Assembly: GCA_001695595.3 (NCBI GenBank)
Contig: MBPM02000059.1
Location: 464,596 to 528,595, forward strand
DNA from: Plasmopara viticola
Lineage: Eukaryota; Oomycota; Peronosporomycetes; Peronosporales; Peronosporaceae
Direction of reading: 5' to 3'
Length of the DNA: 64,000 bases
Part shown: positions 59,521 to 64,000 of the stretch, one piece after another
How positions within the stretch are numbered: the first letter of the stretch is position 1
Layout: every line of letters begins with the position of its first letter
Made by a program: the position numbers and the translations under genes
The notes under the pieces: generated by a model
Seen by the model: only the letters and a program-made list of their open reading frames with translations
The model's database searches: none
Told to the model about the DNA's origin: nothing

Positions 59521-59858
59521 TTAAATTATGCAAGTTACTACACAAACTTAATTATTCCTAAAGAATAGTCCGAAATGATCCGATTGACTAATTCTTTCGC
59601 TGGTTTGCTTCTTCAGTAGGACTTGTTATTCTATAGTTGGATTTGGCCCTTACGGACATCTTACCAAAACTCTAACTTGAAATTCATACTTGAAATTCAT
59701 ACTTGAAATTCATACTTGAAATTCATACTTGAATTTCATACTTGAATTTCATACTTGAATTTCATACTTGAATTTCATACTTGAATTTCATACTTGAATT
59801 TCATACTTGAATTTCATACTTGAATTTCATACTTGAATTTCATACTTGAAATTTGTAC
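59521..59858 (+). repeat. subtelomeric unit 2
   Basis: Same core as unit 1 with fourteen copies of the 13-nt repeat. The first four read GAAATTC and the rest GAATTTC. It ends ATTTGTAC. Confidence 0.92.
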
Positions 59859-59874
59859 TAGGGTTTAGGGTTTA
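59859..59874 (+). repeat. telomeric tract at the PLE 3' junction
   Basis: TAGGGTTTAGGGTTTA, just over two heptamers, lying directly against the 3' end of the Penelope-like element. Read on the element's strand it is TAAACCCTAAACCCTA, and its first three bases are the RT stop codon. Confidence 0.95.
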
Positions 59875-61773
59875 CTCCCCATCGGCTGTACAATCTTGTA
59901 TTAAGGCTGCAGTCGACGGGGCAGTTTTCGGAAGTCGCGAAGGACACAGAAGCGTCTTGAGAGTTGGAGGCTTGAGGTAGCAGATTTTAACTTGCGTTCC
60001 GAGTGCCTTTTCCAGCTCATCGGTCAGTAGTATAGACCGTAGTCTGCTTCTTGAAAGTCCATTTGGGTCGTATTGGAGCTTGAAAACTATAGGTGCTGTA
60101 GATGACGTGTTGCGTGATGACGTAGTGTCGTCGAGCGCCTGTCTGAACAGCGGTTGCAGTATTCTCGGAGTATATCCTCGGTCAAGTAGCCGCGCATAGA
60201 GTTGTTTGACGATTCGTTTAAAGTCACGATATCGAACATTCTGTTTGCGGTATTTACGGACTTGGCCAATGATTAGTCCTTTTAGAACACCAGGTGGATG
60301 AGCGCTATTAGCAGGAATATACAGGTACAAATTCAGACTTTTCTGATATGTTCTTGTGTATATCCTTTGTTTGTCCCGAATGATTCGTAGGTCTAGAAAC
60401 ACAGCTTCATCTTTGTCGATAGAGCTTGTGAATCGTAGCTTAGACCGCCGGGTAAATGTTGCTAACATGCGCTGGAAGCTATATGGCTCGGTGCTCGGAC
60501 TCCACAATGTGAAGATGTCATCGATGTAGCGTTTGTAGTAAACTACATGTCGCGAGAATTCTGTAAGTAGAATCTCTTCGATGTGAGCCACGTAGAGGGA
60601 AGCGAATGCCGGTGCCACCGGTGTTCCCATAGCCGTTCCACGCAATTGGCGCCAGCATGAGTCTCCAAAGGTAAAGTAATTGTTGTGCATTACTACTTGG
60701 AGACCAGACAGAATTGCGTTTTCCCATGGATGACCCCGTATACGTTCCGCGATTGCTTTGATAGCGTTGATAATCGGAATATTGGTGTAGAGAGATTCTA
60801 CGTCGATTGTGATCAACAGCGTATCAGGCGGGAGTATCAGGTCCGGGAGGTCTGTCAATAGCTGGTCTGAGTCGCGTATATAGGATTTAGTGGATCTATA
60901 AAAGGGTTGAAGTTGAAAATCTAACCACTTTGAAAGTCCTTCCAGTATACTTGCGCTATTGGATACAATGGGTCGAATACAGAGTTTAGGTTTGTGTATT
61001 TTTGCTAATGCGTAAAACACATTCAACCTTGACTCTTCTAGTTTCGCCACAATGATCCGTGTTGTGTCCCAGTCAGTACGATAGGCATATGTCTTTGCCA
61101 TGTTTCTGTACCAAGTGCGAACTTTTGTCCGCACAAGCCGGGTTAATGCTTCGACTGGAGCGCATTGCAGCTCGTATATTGACTTATCTGAAAGATGGTC
61201 AATACACAGTCTAACATAATGCTCCGTTGTAAAAAGAGCCGGCCCTAAGTTCTTATCAGTAAGGACTACTTTAAGATCTGGGCGGCTTCTTAGGAGCTGA
61301 AACGTGTTCCATTGTCTCGAGTTAAGGTTCCTGAGTTTCCTCGGTTCCCATGTCTCGCGACTAATGTTGTCTTGAACACGTGTGAGTATCGTTTCGATTG
61401 AAGCCGGTGCTGGTTTCGGTTGAAACGATGGGTTCGGAACATAAATCTTGCGATTATATGATCCTTGATTGTTCCCAAACTGTGCGGAGAGGCGAACTTT
61501 CCGTATGAAGTCTGGGAGTGCAGCATGAAGATCGGGCGGTCGGAGAGGTCGAGGGGTCGGGCAGAATCTTAAGTTAAGACCCAGAAGGCGGTTCAGAGCA
61601 GGGGGAGTAGCAATTGCAGAAGGAACAAAGTTATGAAAAGCTAAGTTCTTTGCATAGCTATTAACCTCCCTTGTACTGCGACTAGCAAATAGTGCCAGTG
61701 CATTCCTACTATCTGATCTGTCTACTTGGATTGGGTCTTGCCTTTCGCGGTCCGCGCGCCTTTCTGCTTGTTG
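59872..61773 (-). CDS. Penelope-like reverse transcriptase, endonuclease-deficient; read after a -1 frameshift
   Basis: The frame is open from 62091 to 59872 but has no ATG before the RT domain (first Met at about 61101). It is therefore taken as the continuation of ORF1 after a -1 shift at 61773, adding 633 aa (924 aa fused). N-terminal PLE region: LGLNLRFCPTPRP (about 61590-61545) and VVLTDKNLGPALF (about 61270-61230). RT proper: LAKIHKPKLCIRPIVS, motif A LLITIDVESLYTNIP (Asp at 60804), MGTPVAPAFASLYV, and motif C RYIDDIF (Asp-Asp at about 60522-60517). Then FLDLRI and a thumb ending LKPPTLKTLLCPS. No GIY-YIG endonuclease follows; the protein ends about 25 residues after the thumb at a TAA formed with telomeric repeats. 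It should make cDNA primed by a telomeric 3' end. All RT catalytic residues look intact. Confidence 0.88.
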   Translation of the reverse strand, partial: QQAERRADRERQDPIQVDRSDSRNALALFASRSTREVNSYAKNLAFHNFVPSAIATPPALNRLLGLNLRFCPTPRPLRPPDLHAALPDFIRKVRLSAQFGNNQGSYNRKIYVPNPSFQPKPAPASIETILTRVQDNISRETWEPRKLRNLNSRQWNTFQLLRSRPDLKVVLTDKNLGPALFTTEHYVRLCIDHLSDKSIYELQCAPVEALTRLVRTKVRTWYRNMAKTYAYRTDWDTTRIIVAKLEESRLNVFYALAKIHKPKLCIRPIVSNSASILEGLSKWLDFQLQPFYRSTKSYIRDSDQLLTDLPDLILPPDTLLITIDVESLYTNIPIINAIKAIAERIRGHPWENAILSGLQVVMHNNYFTFGDSCWRQLRGTAMGTPVAPAFASLYVAHIEEILLTEFSRHVVYYKRYIDDIFTLWSPSTEPYSFQRMLATFTRRSKLRFTSSIDKDEAVFLDLRIIRDKQRIYTRTYQKSLNLYLYIPANSAHPPGVLKGLIIGQVRKYRKQNVRYRDFKRIVKQLYARLLDRGYTPRILQPLFRQALDDTTSSRNTSSTAPIVFKLQYDPNGLSRSRLRSILLTDELEKALGTQVKICYLKPPTLKTLLCPSRLPKTAPSTAALIQDCTADGE

Positions 61774-62645
61774 TTTTTTCCTGAATTCGACTTGGTGGGC
61801 GGCTTTCCGGACTTGGCGAGACCGGTAGCGCCCGCTTTTCCGTTTGCGCGTAGCCTTTCCTTTTGAGGCTTTGCCGATTTCTTCTGCTGCTGGGGCTTTG
61901 CAGTCTTCGTTATGCGCCGATCGGTGCCCCTTTGACGACCGGCGCTGTCGTTTAACGCTTCCTTGAGCCGCGACACTTGATTTTTCAGTGGTCGCAGCTC
62001 CTGTTGGATGCGCTTGTTGACGAGCTCCTGGACAGATGTTGCCATGGGCGTTTCTGATTCGATGTCCATGGCTGTCGCTCGTTTGGCTTCCTTAGCGGCT
62101 TTGGCCCGTTCCTTAATGACTTGTTCAATCGCTAAGTCGTAGCGAAGTTGAGTCAGTCGTGTGTTAAGGAGAGCCTTGGCCATTAGGAAGTCGGTGACCG
62201 CCATCGAGTTTTGTCCATTAGGAGAAGTAATTGCACTTTCCCATGGCGGACCCGATGGCATAAAAAGGGTGTGAACATCGCAATAAAAAGAACTTATCTC
62301 TTTAATTGCATTAACCGATAATGTCTCAAGTTCAGTCTGAAGTAAATTCAGTTCAGCCGTCGTTGCAGTCTTAATGATTTCTGCCAACGACTTTTCGTTT
62401 TCAACGAGTTGCTGATTGAACTGGGCGCGCAAAGATGCAGCGCTATCGGTATTTTCGAGCTCTTTAGACACGGTCAAGGAAATCTTAGTCTTCACAGAGC
62501 GGGGCGGACCCTGCTCAAGGCGTTGAAGAGCTAGCTGCTTAGATTTGATTCTAGCAGTAAGATTCCTGTAGCGTTTGACCGTGGAGTCGATGATGCTCAA
62601 CACGTTTTGCGGCGGACTGCTGCGAGTCGGGTTACTCGGGTCCAT
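61722..62645 (-). CDS. PLE ORF1: coiled-coil protein with basic C-terminus
   Basis: 307 aa from the ATG at 62645 (MDPSNPTRSSPPQNV); the open frame continues upstream only through non-ATG codons. Helical, heptad-like stretches are at about 20-50, about 75-125 (LRAQFNQQLVENEKSLAEII) and about 165-225 (ending NKRIQQELRPLKNQVSRLKEAL). The last ~70 residues are Lys/Arg/Gln-rich and probably bind RNA. Stop TAG at 61724-61722. The RT frame overlaps its 3' third in -1 phase. Its role is inferred from other retroelement ORF1 proteins: RNA binding and particle assembly with the RT. No CCHC finger or RRM was seen. Confidence 0.75.
   Translation of the reverse strand: MDPSNPTRSSPPQNVLSIIDSTVKRYRNLTARIKSKQLALQRLEQGPPRSVKTKISLTVSKELENTDSAASLRAQFNQQLVENEKSLAEIIKTATTAELNLLQTELETLSVNAIKEISSFYCDVHTLFMPSGPPWESAITSPNGQNSMAVTDFLMAKALLNTRLTQLRYDLAIEQVIKERAKAAKEAKRATAMDIESETPMATSVQELVNKRIQQELRPLKNQVSRLKEALNDSAGRQRGTDRRITKTAKPQQQKKSAKPQKERLRANGKAGATGLAKSGKPPTKSNSGKNNKQKGARTAKGKTQSK
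61773..61779 (-). promoter_or_regulatory. A AAA AAC -1 ribosomal frameshift site
   Basis: In ORF1 phase the codons are GGA AAA AAC AAC, so the heptamer A AAA AAC has the canonical X XXY YYZ form. It lies 17 codons before the ORF1 stop. Slipping gives ...SGKN followed by QQAERRADRE in the RT frame. A GC-rich segment with a short CGCG-GAC-CGCG hairpin lies about 15 nt downstream and could help. Confidence 0.7.
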
Positions 62646-63366
62646 CCTTAAGTGTAGTAACCTAGTTTCGATTAGGCTAGGTCGGATGTTGAGTGGCGAA
62701 CAGCCGGCTGTTGTGTGCACGGTCTGTTGTTCGTCGCGGTCGGCCGGTCGGCTCAGTCGGACGTGGTCGTGGATCTTGTCGACTTAGGACCAAGGCTTGA
62801 AGCCGGCCGTTTTTTGGTCGGCCAGGGCTTGAGGGTAGGACTTGAGACCGGTCGGTTTGTTGGTCGACCGGTGACTTGATCGTGTCCGGATCTTGAACTT
62901 CGCACTTGGTCGGGTCCTTGGTCGGGTCCTAAGTCGGGTCTTGGTCGGGTCCTTAGTCGTCCTTTGGATCTTGGCCGTCGGATACCAACAATCTTTTGAC
63001 GTATTGCCCTACTTATGTTCCGTTTTATGTTGAATATGGGTAGCACTAACGGATAGGTTGATATCGAGAACTAGCGCAAGGCTTATGGGAAAAAGCCAGG
63101 TCTAGGGGATTATAACTTCTCCGCCTACCTCCCCGGTCACACTTTCAGGTTTTACGTAAACCACGGCACTATTTCTGTTCGATACGGAGACGCACTAGGC
63201 TCACGTATCCAGGGTGCTGCTCACTCACACTCCTGTGTGCCCGCAGAGTCAAAAATCCCTTATGGGATAGACTTCTCCGCAAATGAGAACTCCGATAAGC
63301 GTTACAATAAATTGCAAGCACGGTGCTCAAGGGCACGGGTTTTTCTAACCTAATTAAAAATAAAAA
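62646..63366 (-). other. PLE 5' leader with a GGTCGGGTC minisatellite
   Basis: About 720 nt upstream of ORF1. At 62900-62960 the + strand carries four to five degenerate copies of CTTGGTCGGGTC, and GGTCGG-type words continue to 62780. A small hairpin (GGCTTATGGGAAAAAGCC) lies at 63080-63097. The 97-codon frame over the repeats (63046-62753) is a repeat artefact. Promoter not identified. Confidence 0.6.
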
Positions 63367-63665
63367 GGTTTAGGATTTATTAAATTATGCAAGTTACTAC
63401 ACAAACTTAATTATTCCTAAAGAATAGTCCGAAATGATCCGATTGACTAATTCTTTCGCTGGTTTGCTTCTTCAGTAGGACTTGTTATTCTATAGTTGGA
63501 CTTGGCCCTTACGGACATCTTACCAAAACTCTAACTTGAAATTCATACTTGAAATTCATACTTGAAATTCATACTTGAAATTCATACTTGAAATTCATAC
63601 TTGAATTTCATACTTGAATTTCATACTTGAATTTCATACTTGAATTTCATACTTGAAATTTGTAC
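63367..63665 (+). repeat. subtelomeric unit 3 with degenerate telomeric seed
   Basis: Begins GGTTTAGGATTTA (63367-63379), then the same core as units 1 and 2 and ten copies of the 13-nt repeat (five GAAATTC, then four GAATTTC and a terminal variant). It is closer to unit 2 than to unit 1, sharing TTCGCTGG, GGCCCTT and ACATCTT. Confidence 0.92.
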
Positions 63666-64000
63666 TAGGGTTTAGGGTTTAGGGTTTAGGGTTTAGGGTT
63701 TAGGGTTTAGGGTTTAGGGTTTAGGGTTTAGGGTTTAGGGTTTAGGGTTTAGGGTTTAGGGTTTAGGGTTTAGGGTTTAGGGTTTAGGGTTTAGGGTTTA
63801 GGGTTTAGGGTTTAGGGTTTAGGGTTTAGGGTTTAGGGTTTAGGGTTTAGGGTTTAGGGTTTAGGGTTTAGGGTTTAGGGTTTAGGGTTTAGGGTTTAGG
63901 GTTTAGGGTTTAGGGTTTAGGGTTTAGGGTTTAGGGTTTAGGGTTTAGGGTTTAGGGTTTAGGGTTTAGGGTTTAGGGTTTAGGTTTAGGGTTTAGGGTT
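63666..64000 (+). repeat. terminal telomere (TTTAGGG)n
   Basis: About 48 heptamers to the window edge, with one 6-nt TTTAGG variant at 63979-63984. The G-rich strand runs 5' to 3' toward the right edge, as a right-hand chromosome end must. TTTAGGG is the oomycete and plant-type telomere repeat. Confidence 0.97.

Larger units (their letters stand above)
59875..63366 (-). mobile_element. telomere-associated Penelope-like retroelement
   Basis: About 3.5 kb lying between the telomeric tract 59859-59874 and the degenerate telomeric seed 63367-63379. Read on the - strand: 5' leader (63366-62646), ORF1 (62645-61722), slippery site (61779-61773), RT (to 59872). The sense 3' end points to the chromosome interior and the 5' end to the telomere. 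Established knowledge: EN-lacking PLEs (Athena in bdelloid rotifers, Coprina in fungi) sit at telomeres in this orientation. No long direct repeats (pLTRs), no hammerhead core and no GIY-YIG motif were found. Confidence 0.88.

Noticed and set aside
59351..59858. 13-nt repeat array as a CRISPR-like array
   Set aside because: Contiguous tandem repeats without spacers, in a eukaryotic subtelomere.
61290..61526. Other frames inside the PLE as separate genes
   Set aside because: They are shadows of the RT frame, which carries the conserved motifs.
62753..63046. 97-codon frame in the PLE leader as a third PLE protein
   Set aside because: Its Arg/Pro/Asp/Gly-rich text is the translation of the GGTCGGGTC repeat; the apparent protein is a repeat artefact.
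63060..63366. Hammerhead ribozyme, as found in pLTRs of many PLEs
   Set aside because: No CUGANGA core with a matching GAAA on either strand was seen by eye. A covariance search could still find a diverged form.

Overview
The window reads as the right-hand end of an oomycete chromosome (Phytophthora or downy-mildew type; species not determinable here). Evidence: a terminal TTTAGGG array of about 335 nt with the G-rich strand running out to the right edge, 63-82 nt introns with GTAAGT/TAG-type sites, and a gene-sparse landscape full of decayed retrotransposons.

Only four cellular genes look intact. (1) 1787-2896 (+): a secreted, C-terminally anchored torsin/LAP1-like AAA+-fold protein without a recognisable Walker A motif. 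(2) 23833-27138 (+): an 1101-aa membrane-anchored subtilisin whose cytoplasmic tail carries two C2H2 zinc fingers. (3) 51242-47487 (-): a four-exon RAB3GAP1 gene, 1180 aa after joining the exons. (4) 51374-53362 (+): GTF3C5 (TFIIIC subunit). Genes 3 and 4 diverge from a 131-bp shared promoter.

The rest is mobile-element debris. It includes two short LINE-derived non-autonomous copies (3585-3922 and 7272-7577) and their longer relative with a target-site duplication (46033-47189). A Copia element folded into a ~590-bp inverted repeat lies at 10.1-14.2 kb. There is a Ty3/gypsy remnant (29.3-31.2 kb), a 207-bp tandem duplication (31.4-31.8 kb), a broken 6.5-kb L1-like LINE (33.3-39.8 kb), MULE remnants (44.8-45.9 and 54.1-54.5 kb), an internally deleted Copia (54.9-56.1 kb) and an unclassified decayed ORF (57.3-58.0 kb).

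The most interesting part is the last 5 kb. Three related subtelomeric units, each with a 13-nt repeat array and each capped by TTTAGGG repeats, surround a 3.5-kb Penelope-like retroelement (PLE). It has an ORF1 (coiled coil, basic tail) and an RT ORF without any usable ATG, reached by a canonical A AAA AAC -1 slippery heptamer. There is no GIY-YIG endonuclease. The RT stop codon is formed at the junction with telomeric repeats. The element's 3' end faces the chromosome interior and its 5' end faces the telomere, as expected if reverse transcription was primed from the telomeric G-overhang by annealing to CCCUAAA repeats on the RNA.
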